A program made the translations under genes and the position numbers. Shown here one piece after another: positions 28,201 to 35,847 of a stretch of DNA of 64,000 bases; positions within the stretch are counted from its first letter, which is position 1; each line of letters opens with the position of its first letter. Below the pieces are notes generated by a model. That model saw nothing but the letters and a program-made list of their open reading frames with translations, was not told where the DNA came from and made no database searches. Source of the stretch: Prescottella equi (lineage in GTDB: Bacteria; Actinomycetota; Actinomycetes; Mycobacteriales; Mycobacteriaceae); assembly GCF_020171745.1 (NCBI RefSeq), contig NZ_JAIVAH010000013.1, positions 248,001-312,000 of the forward strand, given 5' to 3'.

Positions 28201-28567
28201 CTCCCCGGACAGCTACCCGACGGAGTTCCTGCGCCCGCAACTCGACGCGCTGGGCGTGCTCCCGGCGTCGCGACTGCTGGACGTGCCGGACGGGGACCGG
28301 GTGCTGGTCGGGGGAGCGGTGACGCACCGGCAGCGGCCCGCGACCGCGGCCGGGGTGACCTTCGTCAATCTCGAGGACGAGACCGGAATGGTCAACGTCG
28401 TGTGCTCGGTTGGACTGTGGGCGAAGTATCGCAAGCTCGCCACCAGCGCCCCGGCGTTGCTGGTGCGGGGGAAGGTGCAGAACGCGGAGGGTGCGGTGAC
28501 CGTGGTCGCGGACCATCTCCAGCTCATGGACCTGCGGATGTCGAGCAGGTCGCGGGACTTCCGCTGA
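25286..28567 (+). CDS. dnaE2: Error-prone DNA polymerase DnaE2
   Basis: 1093 residues. An N-terminal PHP domain (YAELHTHSAFSFLDGAS, TDHDGMYG), the C-family palm with catalytic aspartates in PDIDVDIES, fingers (GVFQVESRAQM, FPESHSQSFASLVFYSSW) and a C-terminal OB fold (VNLEDETGMVNVVCS) are all present. DnaE2 synthesises across lesions with ImuB as bridge to the clamp. I chose ATG 25286, spaced 6 bp from GGAAGG; GTG 25280 is an alternative. The SOS box upstream indicates DNA-damage induction. Confidence 0.93.
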   Translation: MGWGNGPPTWAEMERVLSGRPRHESQFPGDGSDSPAWSRKRGAYLADGAVRPVGATVPYAELHTHSAFSFLDGASPPEELVEEAVRLGLDAIALTDHDGMYGVVRFAEAAKELGMRTVFGAELSLDATPRTGTPDPDGTHLLVLARGQEGYRRLSRQIAAAHLAGGEKGKPRYDYDALTEAAGGHWQILTGCRKGHVRSALTAGGPDAAEAALCDLVDRFGTDRVTVELTRRGLPEDDEVNAALAEIAARQGLSVIASTAAHFAGPSRRQLAMAMAAVRARQSLDEAAGWLAPTGGAHLRSGAEMARLFAHCPEAVAGAAALGLECAFDLRLIAPKLPPFDVPDGHTEASWLRELTMQGARRRYGPPSSNPAAYAQIEHELGIIERLTFPGYFLVVHDIVSFCKDNDILCQGRGSAANSAVCYAIGITNVDPVRNQLLFERFLSPERDGPPDIDVDIESDRREEAIQHVYTKYGREYAAQVANVITYRGKSSVRDMARALGFSQGQQDAWSKQVSRWSGIGKETDTDIPPAVLELAAQIEGFPRHLGIHSGGMVICDRPIADVCPVEWARMENRSVLQWDKDDCAAVGLVKFDLLGLGMLSALHYMIDLVAEHKSIEVDLARLDLSEQAVYEMLQRADSVGVFQVESRAQMATLPRLKPRNFYDLVVEVALIRPGPIQGGSVHPYIRRRNGREPVTYDHPCLEKALKRTLGVPLFQEQLMQMAVDVAGFSAAEADQLRRAMGSKRSPEKMERLRGRLYDGMRELHGITGDVADRIYEKLYAFANFGFPESHSQSFASLVFYSSWFKLHHPAAFCAGLLRAQPMGFYSPQSLVADARRHGVRVHGSDVNASLAHATLEARGTEIRLGLGEVRGIGADLAERIARAREDDGPFRSILDLTGRIELTTAQVESLATAGALGCFGLSRREALWAAGAASGERPDRLPGTGASTRAPALPGMSDLELAAADVWATGISPDSYPTEFLRPQLDALGVLPASRLLDVPDGDRVLVGGAVTHRQRPATAAGVTFVNLEDETGMVNVVCSVGLWAKYRKLATSAPALLVRGKVQNAEGAVTVVADHLQLMDLRMSSRSRDFR

Positions 28568-28589
28568 GAGCGGCTTCACACCCCGTCAC

Positions 28590-28605
28590 ATACCCCCTGG
28601 GGTAT
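28590..28605. promoter_or_regulatory. CstR/CsoR-type operator, CoADR-rhodanese promoter
   Basis: ATACCCCCTGGGGTAT is a perfect 7-bp inverted repeat with a 2-bp centre, 30 bp before the GTG of the CoA-disulfide reductase gene. Near-identical 16-mers precede the mmpL (30674) and cstR (33034) genes. Confidence 0.8.
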
Positions 28606-28634
28606 AGTCGGCAGCAACATCGAGGAGGTAGATC

Positions 28635-30275
28635 GTGAAGGTTGTCATCGTCGGAGGTGTCGCCGGCGGCATGTCCGCGGCCACCCGCATGCGTCGTCTG
28701 GACGAGTCGGCGGAGATCATCGTGTTCGAGCGTGGCGCCCACGTGTCGTTCGCGAACTGCGGCCTGCCGTACTACGCCGGTGGCGTCACCGAGGACCGCG
28801 ACGAACTGCTGCTGCAGACGCCCGAGAGCCTCGGGGCCCGCTTCCGACTCGACGTCCGCGTCCGCAGCGAGGTCGCCGCGATCGACCCCGACGCCCGCAC
28901 CGTCACCGTCCACGACCTCGCGTCGGGTGACACCTACGTCGAGAGCTACGACGAACTGGTGCTGAGCACCGGCGCGAGCCCCATCGTGCCGCCGCTGCCC
29001 GGTGTCGAACGTGCACTGATCCTGCGCGACGTCGAGGACGTCGACCGGCTCGTGTCGCAGATGTCGTCCGCCCGCAGCGCCGTCATCGTCGGCGCCGGGT
29101 TCATCGGCGTCGAACTGGCCGAGAACCTGCGTCACCGCGACCTCGACGTCACCGTCGTCGAACTCGCCGACCAGGTGCTCGCCCCACTCGACCCCGAGAT
29201 GGCGGCCCCGGTCGCCGACCGGATGCGGGAGAACGGCGTGCGCCTCGAACTCGGCACCCAGCTGACCTCGATCGGCGCCACCACCGCCGAACTGGCGGAC
29301 GGGCGCACGCTCCCGGCCGACGTCGTCGTCATGGCGATCGGTGTCCGGCCCGAGAATTCGCTCGCGAAGATGGTCGGTGCCGACCTGGGGGAGCGGGGCG
29401 GCGTCGTGGTCGACGACCAGATGCGCACCTCGGTCCCGCATATCTTCGCCGTCGGTGACGCCGTCGAGAAGCGTGACGCGGTCGGCGGTGGTGTCGCGAT
29501 GATCCCGCTCGCCAACCCGGCCAACCGGCAGGGTCGGCTGGTGGCCGACGTCATCGCGGGCCGCCCGGTGCGGGCCAAGTCGTCGTCGGGCACCGCCGTC
29601 GTCGGCGTGTTCGGGCTGATCGTCACCGCGACCGGCTGGAACGAGAAGCGACTGCGCGCGGCGGGCCGTCCCTACCGGGCCATTCACACCCATCCGCAGT
29701 CGCACGCGGGCTACTACCCGGGTGCGCAGCAGATGGCGATCAAGCTGCTCGTCGACCCGGAGACGGACGCCATCCTCGGCGCCCAGGCCGTGGGCGGCGA
29801 GGGCGTGGACAAGCGCATCGACATCATCGCCACCGCGATGGCCGGAGGGCTGACCGCGTCGGACCTGGCCGATCTGGAACTGGCGTACGCGCCGCAGTTC
29901 GGCTCGGCCAAGGACCCGGTGAACATGCTCGGCTACATCGCCGACAACCTGCGCACCGACGCCACCCGCACGGTCCAGTGGCACGAACTCGATACCCTGG
30001 TCGCCGGTGGCGCGTCGCTCGTCGACGTCCGCACCGCCGACGAGTTCGCGGCCGGCGCCATTCCGGGCGCCGTCAACGTCCCGCTCGACGAGCTCAGGGA
30101 CCGGGTCGGCGAACTGCCGGCCGGGGAGCTGATCGTGCACTGCCAGGTGGGCCAGCGCGGCCACACCGCGGTGCGCCTGCTCGCCGGGCTGGGCCGACCC
30201 GCGGCCAACCTCGACGGCGGCTACAAGACGTGGGATGCAGGGCAGCGCGCCAAGGCGCCGGCCGGCGTCTCGTGA
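28635..30275 (+). CDS. CoA-disulfide/persulfide reductase-rhodanese fusion
   Basis: 546 residues. The N-terminal FAD/NAD(P)H disulfide reductase has GGVAGGMSAA, the single active-site Cys 42 in SFANCGLPYY, the NAD site GAGFIGVELAEN and FAD site AVGDAVE. A C-terminal rhodanese domain (from about 450) has active Cys 503 in CQVGQRG. Such CoADR-Rhd enzymes reduce CoA-persulfides or polysulfides and release sulfide. The GTG start is preceded by AGGAGG. Its operator and the separate rhodanese 28 bp downstream place it in the CstR-type persulfide response. Confidence 0.9.
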   Translation: MKVVIVGGVAGGMSAATRMRRLDESAEIIVFERGAHVSFANCGLPYYAGGVTEDRDELLLQTPESLGARFRLDVRVRSEVAAIDPDARTVTVHDLASGDTYVESYDELVLSTGASPIVPPLPGVERALILRDVEDVDRLVSQMSSARSAVIVGAGFIGVELAENLRHRDLDVTVVELADQVLAPLDPEMAAPVADRMRENGVRLELGTQLTSIGATTAELADGRTLPADVVVMAIGVRPENSLAKMVGADLGERGGVVVDDQMRTSVPHIFAVGDAVEKRDAVGGGVAMIPLANPANRQGRLVADVIAGRPVRAKSSSGTAVVGVFGLIVTATGWNEKRLRAAGRPYRAIHTHPQSHAGYYPGAQQMAIKLLVDPETDAILGAQAVGGEGVDKRIDIIATAMAGGLTASDLADLELAYAPQFGSAKDPVNMLGYIADNLRTDATRTVQWHELDTLVAGGASLVDVRTADEFAAGAIPGAVNVPLDELRDRVGELPAGELIVHCQVGQRGHTAVRLLAGLGRPAANLDGGYKTWDAGQRAKAPAGVS

Positions 30276-30303
30276 ATCCCGAACACTCGGAAGGAACCCC
30301 CCT

Positions 30304-30612
30304 ATGCGCGAAATTGACGTGACCGAACTCGAAGCGGTGCTCGCCACCGGCGCCCCGCTCGTCGACGTCCGTGAGGCGGACGAGTTCGCCGAGGCTCGGG
30401 TGCCCGGCGCGGTCCTGATCCCGCTCAGCGAGTTCGTCGCGCGCGTCGACGAGGTTCCGGCCGACGGCACCGTGTACGTCATCTGCGCGGCCGGTGGCCG
30501 CAGCGCCCAGGCCGCGCAGTACCTCGAGGCCCGGGGCGTCGACGCCGTCAACGTCGCCGGCGGCACCATGGCGTGGCTGCAGTCCGGCCGCGCCGTCGAG
30601 TCCGGCAGCTAG
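30304..30612 (+). CDS. Single-domain rhodanese
   Basis: 102 residues, a single rhodanese fold with DVREADEFAEARVPGA (CH2A-like motif) and the active-site loop CAAGGRS with Cys 61. It would carry sulfane sulfur as a Cys persulfide. ATG 30304 follows GGAAGG. It is co-transcribed with the CoADR-rhodanese gene and is followed by a strong terminator. Confidence 0.9.
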   Translation: MREIDVTELEAVLATGAPLVDVREADEFAEARVPGAVLIPLSEFVARVDEVPADGTVYVICAAGGRSAQAAQYLEARGVDAVNVAGGTMAWLQSGRAVESGS

Positions 30613-30620
30613 CACTACCC

Positions 30621-30657
30621 GAACCCGGTCGAAACCGAGTGGTTCTCGACCGGGTTC
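30621..30657 (+). terminator. Rho-independent terminator after rhodanese
   Basis: A 12-bp perfect stem (GAACCCGGTCGA with its complement) extended by 4 further pairs past a one-base bulge, followed by TCTTT. It separates the rhodanese unit from the mmpL unit. Confidence 0.75.
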
Positions 30658-30673
30658 TCTTTAGCCCTCCGAT

Positions 30674-30689
30674 ATACCCCCACCCGTAT
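30674..30689. promoter_or_regulatory. Degenerate CstR-type operator upstream of mmpL
   Basis: ATACCCCCACCCGTAT shares its first 8 bases and last 4 bases with the perfect operator at 28590 and has the same 16-bp length, but the right-hand G-tract is altered. It lies after the rhodanese terminator, so mmpL probably has its own promoter here. Confidence 0.5.
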
Positions 30690-30710
30690 TTTCGGGTCCC
30701 CCGCCCCCTT

Positions 30711-30773
30711 CGCGTTTTGCGCACTTATCGCGCGAAATCCACCTCCAGACGCGCGATAAGTGCGCAAAACGCG
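30711..30773. repeat. Long perfect inverted repeat (24-bp arms)
   Basis: Arms 30711-30734 and 30750-30773 are perfect reverse complements around a 15-base loop. Each contains the core GCGCACTTATCGCGCG or its complement. It lies in the leader of the mmpL gene, 44 bp before the ATG. A diverged copy occurs at 51541-51600. Confidence 0.85.
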
Positions 30774-30816
30774 AGGACACCGGATCAGAAGAACCACGAC
30801 TACGAAAGGCATCCCC

Positions 30817-32982
30817 ATGACCACCACCGGACAGCGGCAGGACTCCCCGCCGCCATCCACCGAGTCCGTCGGCGGCCCACTCGCCCGGCTCGGTGCCGCG
30901 ATGGCCGACAACTTCAAATGGGTGATCACCGCGTGGCTCGTGCTGGTCGTCGCCCTCGGTGCCGCAGCGCCGTCGGTGTTCAGCTCGCTGGCCGGCGCCG
31001 GCTGGCAGGCCAACGGCTCCGAGTCGGTGCAGGTGCGCGAACTCGCGCAGGAGCACTTCGGCGGCAACGCGTCGTCGGCGATCCAGGTCGTCGTCCACTC
31101 CGACGACAAGCCGCTCGACGATCCGGCCGTGCAGCAGGTGCTCGGCGAGGCGACGTCGGTGCTGACCGCCGACGCCCGCATCGGCGAGGTGATCCCGCCG
31201 CAGCCCGGCATGACGATCAGCCCCGACGGGCACACCGGCATCCTGGTCGCCGGCGCGAACGCGAACACCGACGACATGGTGCGCGCGGTCGACGACCTCG
31301 GCGGTGACCTGAAGGCGCTCTCGGGCGACGGCATCGACGTCTACCCGACCGGTGCGTCGGCGCTGTGGAGCGACTTCAACAAGGCCAACCACGACGCCAT
31401 GATCAAGGCGGAGATGATGTCGTGGCCCGTCACGCTCGGCATCATGGTCCTCGCGTTCGGCTCGCTCGTCGCCGCGGGACTGCCGCTGCTGTTGACGATG
31501 GCCGGTCTGGTCGCGTCCGCGGGTGCGCTGGTGCTGCTCAACGAGATCACGCCGATCTCGGTGTGGGCCATGAACTTCGCGATGATGTTCGCGCTCGCGC
31601 TCGGCATCGACTACGCGCTGTTCCTCGTCGTCCGCTTCCGGGACGCGCTGCGCAAGACTGCGAACGCACGCCTGGCGGTCGCCGAGACGATGGACACCGC
31701 GGGCAAGGCCGTGCTGCTGTCGGGCCTGACGGTCCTGGTGAGCCTGTCGGCCGTGCTGCTGGTCCCCGCACCCGCGGTCCGGACGATGGCGGTCGGCATC
31801 ATGCTCGCGGTCGTGTTCGTGCTCGCCGCGACTTTGACGCTGCTGCCCGCGGTCCTCGCGAAGCTGGGCCGCAAGGTCAACGCCGGTTCGCTGCCGTATG
31901 CCAAGAAGCAGCAGAACGAGACCGACGGTTCACCGCTGTTCACCAAGTGGGGCAAGCTGCTCGACCGGCACCCGTGGCCGTTCGCGGTCGGTGCCGTCGC
32001 GATCCTGATCGGACTCGCCATCCCGGTGCTGGGCCTCAAGGTCGCGATGCCGTCGATCCAGGTCGTGCCCGAGGACGCCGCCGTGCGTCAGGGCTACGAA
32101 CTGGTGCAGGAGCAGATGGGTATCGGCGCACCGGGCGCACTGCAGATCGTGGTCCCCGAGGCCGACGCACCCGCTGCGGCCGAGGCTGCGGTAGCCGTCG
32201 ACGGCGTGGCCGCGGTGACCCCCGCGATGCCGGCATCGGACGGTTCCGGCCTGGTGATGATGCAGGCGCTGCCGACGGTCGACCCGTCGGACCCGGCGCT
32301 CGGCGGCACGCTCGACACCCTGCGCGGCGAGCTGCCCGACAGTGCCCTCGTGGGCGGTGCTCCGGCGGAGAACCTGGACCTGCAGACGGCGTTGAACGAC
32401 TACCTGCCGATCGTCATCGCCGTGATCCTGGTGCTGGGCTTCCTGCTGCTGCTGGTGGCGCTACAGGCCCCGCTGGTCTCGCTGATCGGCACCGTCGTGA
32501 GCCTGCTCTCGACCGCCGCGGCGTTCGGTGCGTCGAAGCTGATCTTCCAGGACGGGCACCTGTCCGACCTGCTCGGCTTCACGCCGCAGGGCTTCCTCGA
32601 CGGCTGGGGTCCGGTGTTCTTCTTCGCGATGATCTTCGCGATCGCGATGGACTACACGGTGTTCCTGCTGTCGACTGTCAAGGAGCAGTACGAGAAGACC
32701 GGCAGCGCGCGCGGCGCCCAGATCTCGGGCATGGCGCACTCCGGACGGGTCATCTTCGCGGCCGCGGCCGTCATGGTGGGCGTGTTCTTCAGCTTCGCGC
32801 TGGCCGAACCGCTGCCGCCGAAGGAGATGGGCATCCTGCTGGGCATCGCCGTCCTGCTCGACGCCGTCCTGATCCGCCTGGTGCTGTTGCCGGCCCTGCT
32901 GCGGCTGACCGGGAACGCGGCCTGGTGGTCGCCGAACTGGCTGCGCAAGGCGCTGCCGAACATCACGTTCTCACACGGGTGA
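30817..32982 (+). CDS. MmpL family RND transporter in sulfur island
   Basis: 721 residues with two RND bundles. The first helix is WVITAWLVLVVALGAAAP; LGIDYALFLVVRFRDAL and AMDYTVFLLSTVKEQY are the paired TM4/TM10-following motifs, with the proton-relay Asp-Tyr. I chose ATG 30817 (GAAAGG 8 bp upstream). It is flanked by the rhodanese terminator and the cstR gene, has a CstR-like operator and no mmpS. Cargo is unknown; the operator suggests induction by reactive sulfur or a related electrophile. Confidence 0.85.
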   Translation: MTTTGQRQDSPPPSTESVGGPLARLGAAMADNFKWVITAWLVLVVALGAAAPSVFSSLAGAGWQANGSESVQVRELAQEHFGGNASSAIQVVVHSDDKPLDDPAVQQVLGEATSVLTADARIGEVIPPQPGMTISPDGHTGILVAGANANTDDMVRAVDDLGGDLKALSGDGIDVYPTGASALWSDFNKANHDAMIKAEMMSWPVTLGIMVLAFGSLVAAGLPLLLTMAGLVASAGALVLLNEITPISVWAMNFAMMFALALGIDYALFLVVRFRDALRKTANARLAVAETMDTAGKAVLLSGLTVLVSLSAVLLVPAPAVRTMAVGIMLAVVFVLAATLTLLPAVLAKLGRKVNAGSLPYAKKQQNETDGSPLFTKWGKLLDRHPWPFAVGAVAILIGLAIPVLGLKVAMPSIQVVPEDAAVRQGYELVQEQMGIGAPGALQIVVPEADAPAAAEAAVAVDGVAAVTPAMPASDGSGLVMMQALPTVDPSDPALGGTLDTLRGELPDSALVGGAPAENLDLQTALNDYLPIVIAVILVLGFLLLLVALQAPLVSLIGTVVSLLSTAAAFGASKLIFQDGHLSDLLGFTPQGFLDGWGPVFFFAMIFAIAMDYTVFLLSTVKEQYEKTGSARGAQISGMAHSGRVIFAAAAVMVGVFFSFALAEPLPPKEMGILLGIAVLLDAVLIRLVLLPALLRLTGNAAWWSPNWLRKALPNITFSHG

Positions 32983-33033
32983 TCCCGGCGCCGGATCCGG
33001 CGAATGACAGTGGTCACAGCCGGATCCGGCCGG

Positions 33034-33049
33034 ATACCCCTGTGGGTAA
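33034..33049. promoter_or_regulatory. CstR-type operator at cstR (autoregulation)
   Basis: ATACCCCTGTGGGTAA contains the inverted repeat TACCC-n4-GGGTA and aligns with the operators at 28590 and 30674. It is 27 bp before the cstR ATG, consistent with autoregulation. Confidence 0.75.
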
Positions 33050-33343
<294 letters not shown>

Positions 33344-33365
33344 AATCGACCCTGAGGAGTCCGTG

Positions 33366-33752
33366 ATGGAATTGGGAATCTCGACCCGACTTGACACCGA
33401 GTTCGACGACGCCATCGCCAAGACACGGGCGGCGTTGCAGGAGCAGGGTTTCGGTGTCCTCACCGAGATCGACATGCAGGCGACGCTGAAGGCGAAGATC
33501 GGCGCCGAGATGGAGCAGTACGTCATCCTCGGTGCCTGCAATCCCCAGCTCGCGCATCGCGCGGTCGGCGTGGACCGGCAGATCGGTCTGCTGCTGCCGT
33601 GCAACGTCGTCGTCCGCTCCGACGGTGACGGCGTCATCGTCGAGGCGATGAACCCGGCGCTCATGGTCGCGGTGACCGAGGAGCCCGGACTCGAGGCGGT
33701 CGCCGCCGAGGCGACGACCCGCCTGCAGGCCGCGATCGACGCGCTGGCCTGA
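33366..33752 (+). CDS. DUF302 family protein
   Basis: 128 residues. The DUF302 core is visible: TRAALQEQGFGVLTEIDMQATLK, YVILGACNPQLAHRAV and LLLPCNVVVRSDG. Cys residues occur in GACNP and LPCNV, conserved in the family. Function is unproven; members often lie beside sulfur-oxidation or CsoR-family genes. It is co-transcribed with cstR, with TGAGGAG 6 bp before the ATG. Confidence 0.82.
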   Translation: MELGISTRLDTEFDDAIAKTRAALQEQGFGVLTEIDMQATLKAKIGAEMEQYVILGACNPQLAHRAVGVDRQIGLLLPCNVVVRSDGDGVIVEAMNPALMVAVTEEPGLEAVAAEATTRLQAAIDALA

Positions 33753-33786
33753 CCGGCGTCCTCGGCTGACGGCTGTCCGGCCCGGC

Positions 33787-34851
33787 TCAGGCCGGAGCCG
33801 GGAGCGCCCTGGTCCGAACCTTGTGTGCGGTGTGCACTGCCACCACGCACCAGGCGACGACCAGGGCGCCCAGCAGTCCGGCCGAGAGCAGTCGCGGAAT
33901 CTCGAAGTCGCCCGCGACACCGAACGCTCCCATTCCCACGGCGCACGCGCCGACCGGGAAGATGAAGCTCCACCAGCTCATGGTGAACGTCAGACCCTGA
34001 CGGAAGGCGCGGGCCGTCAGGACGCAGACCGCGGCGATCACGACGATCATGACCGTCCCCATCAGCAGCCCGTAGCCGAGGCCGAACAGGTGCAGCGCAT
34101 TCGCGGTGTCGTGCCCGACGGCGTGTCCGGCCGCGGTGCCCAGATTGTTGGCGGCCGCGATCGACTGCCCGACGATGCCGAGCGGAATCCACATCGTCGG
34201 CAGCGCCTGCAGCGGCGGCAGCCCACCGTCGCGGAACTCGCTCGCGACCAGCGAGACGATGAACAGCGCGAAGACCAGCGCCAGCGTGAACAACGCGTAG
34301 CAGCCCGCCAGCATCGCGACCCGCGGCAGGCCCTCGGGCAGGTGGGTCACCAGCGCGGCACCGGTCGCGGCCGAGACCATCGGCGGCACCACCGGCATCA
34401 GCCACGCGGGAACCGCGGTGCCGCGGTCGGCGACGGCCCGCAGCCGCGCCGCCATCACCGCACTTGTCACGAGGCCCCCGATGGTGCCGATCGCCCACAG
34501 GGTGCCCGCGATTCCGAACGCGAGACCGGCCGGGATCACGGTCGAACCGACCGCCGCGGTGCCGGCACCGACGGTGAGCACGGCCATCGGCAGTGCGCCG
34601 TAGAACGGGAACATCGTGGCACTGCGCGCATACTCGCGGGCGTGCTCGGTGTGCCGGATCCAGTGCACGGCGAACGCCGTCACCAGCACCGCCAGCAGGG
34701 CCACCGCGAGGATCCAGAACGTCAGGGCGATTCCGCGTCGGCCCGGCAGGTTGACCGGGAGCGACGACGTGGCGATGGCGATGATGCCGGTGCCCATCAC
34801 CACGGCGAACCAGTTGGGTGTCAGGTGGGCCAGACGTGGAGCGGTAAGCAT
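33787..34851 (-). CDS. TDT-family exporter (TehA/Ssu1/SLAC1-like)
   Basis: About 354 residues with ten predicted membrane helices; the N-terminus LTPNWFAVVMGTGIIAIA is typical of the tellurite/dicarboxylate/sulfite exporter family. I chose ATG 34851 because the residues before it are not family-like. It is divergent from a LysR gene with an inverted repeat between them. Neighbouring sulfur genes favour sulfite or another small sulfur anion as cargo over C4-dicarboxylates or tellurite, but this is inference. Confidence 0.8.
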   Translation of the reverse strand: MLTAPRLAHLTPNWFAVVMGTGIIAIATSSLPVNLPGRRGIALTFWILAVALLAVLVTAFAVHWIRHTEHAREYARSATMFPFYGALPMAVLTVGAGTAAVGSTVIPAGLAFGIAGTLWAIGTIGGLVTSAVMAARLRAVADRGTAVPAWLMPVVPPMVSAATGAALVTHLPEGLPRVAMLAGCYALFTLALVFALFIVSLVASEFRDGGLPPLQALPTMWIPLGIVGQSIAAANNLGTAAGHAVGHDTANALHLFGLGYGLLMGTVMIVVIAAVCVLTARAFRQGLTFTMSWWSFIFPVGACAVGMGAFGVAGDFEIPRLLSAGLLGALVVAWCVVAVHTAHKVRTRALPAPA

Positions 34852-34909
34852 GAAACCAACACTGCCGTTCCGGCGTTGTTCCCGGTAGAAGCCTCGGAGT
34901 GGACGGGAT

Positions 34910-34924
34910 ACAAACGCGGTTTGT
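34910..34924. promoter_or_regulatory. Candidate LysR operator in TDT/LysR divergon
   Basis: ACAAAC-GCG-GTTTGT is a perfect 6-bp inverted repeat 18 bp upstream of the LysR ATG and 58 bp upstream of the exporter start. Position and size fit a LysR recognition site controlling both genes. Confidence 0.55.
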
Positions 34925-34942
34925 GGGTCTAGCCTTAGTGCT

Positions 34943-35833
34943 ATGCCGCTTTCGAACCGTGTTCCCGAACTCGCCGCGCTGGACGTGCTGGTCGCGGTGG
35001 GCAGGCTCGGGAGCATGGGCGCGGCCGGACGCGAACACGGACTCAGTCAGCAGGCCGTGAGCGCCCGCGTGCGCTCCGCGGAGCGTCAGCTCGGGCTGCG
35101 GGTGTTCGATCGCGGCGCCGGCGGTGTCCAGCCCACCGCCGAGGGCGCGCTGATCCTGGAATGGGCGTCGGCGATCCTCGACTCCGCCGAGGAGATGGCC
35201 TCCGGCGTCGCCGCGCTGCGCGGCGAGCGGGACGCGAACCTGACCGTGGCCGCCAGCATGACGATCGCCGAATACCTGGTCCCGGGCTGGACCGTCGCGA
35301 TGCGGCGCAAGTACCCCAATGTCGTCACCTCGGTGCGACTGCTCAACTCCACCGACGTCGCCGCCCAGGTACGGGCGGGCGAGGCCGATCTCGGGTTCGT
35401 CGAGGGCCCGGTCGCCCCGGACGGTCTGCGCGCGGTCGAGGTCGCGCACGACGAACTGGTGGTGATCGTCCCGCCCGACCACAAGTGGATCGCACGGGCC
35501 CCGATCGACCCCAGCGAACTCGCGGCCACCCCGCTGATCCAGCGCGAGCCCGGATCCGGCACCCGCACGACCCTCGAACACGCCGTGCCCGGCTGCGTCG
35601 ACCCACTGCTCGAACTCACGTCGTGCACCGCGGTCAAGGCCGCGGTCGTCGCCGGTAACGCGCCGGCGGTGGTCTCGTCACTCGCGGTCGAAGCCGACCT
35701 GCACGACGGGCGACTCGCATCCGTTCCGGTGCAGGGCCTGCGCATGCCGCGACGACTGCTCGCCGTGTGGGACGGGTCCCGTGGGCTGCGCGGCGCGGCG
35801 CGTGACTTCCTCGACATTGCGTGCGGTGGATGA
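34943..35833 (+). CDS. LysR-family regulator paired with TDT exporter
   Basis: 296 residues. The winged helix lies at about 10-65 (GSMGAAGREHGLSQQAVSARV), followed by the linker helix and a periplasmic-binding-like effector domain (VAASMTIAEYLVPGW, REPGSGTRTTLEHAV). The effector-domain blocks resemble those of CysB/CbbR/YeiE-type regulators, which sense small anions or metabolites, and also the second LysR in this island, so the two are probably paralogues. It is divergent from the TDT exporter. Confidence 0.87.
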   Translation: MPLSNRVPELAALDVLVAVGRLGSMGAAGREHGLSQQAVSARVRSAERQLGLRVFDRGAGGVQPTAEGALILEWASAILDSAEEMASGVAALRGERDANLTVAASMTIAEYLVPGWTVAMRRKYPNVVTSVRLLNSTDVAAQVRAGEADLGFVEGPVAPDGLRAVEVAHDELVVIVPPDHKWIARAPIDPSELAATPLIQREPGSGTRTTLEHAVPGCVDPLLELTSCTAVKAAVVAGNAPAVVSSLAVEADLHDGRLASVPVQGLRMPRRLLAVWDGSRGLRGAARDFLDIACGG

Positions 35834-35847
35834 TGTTCCGCGCGTGA

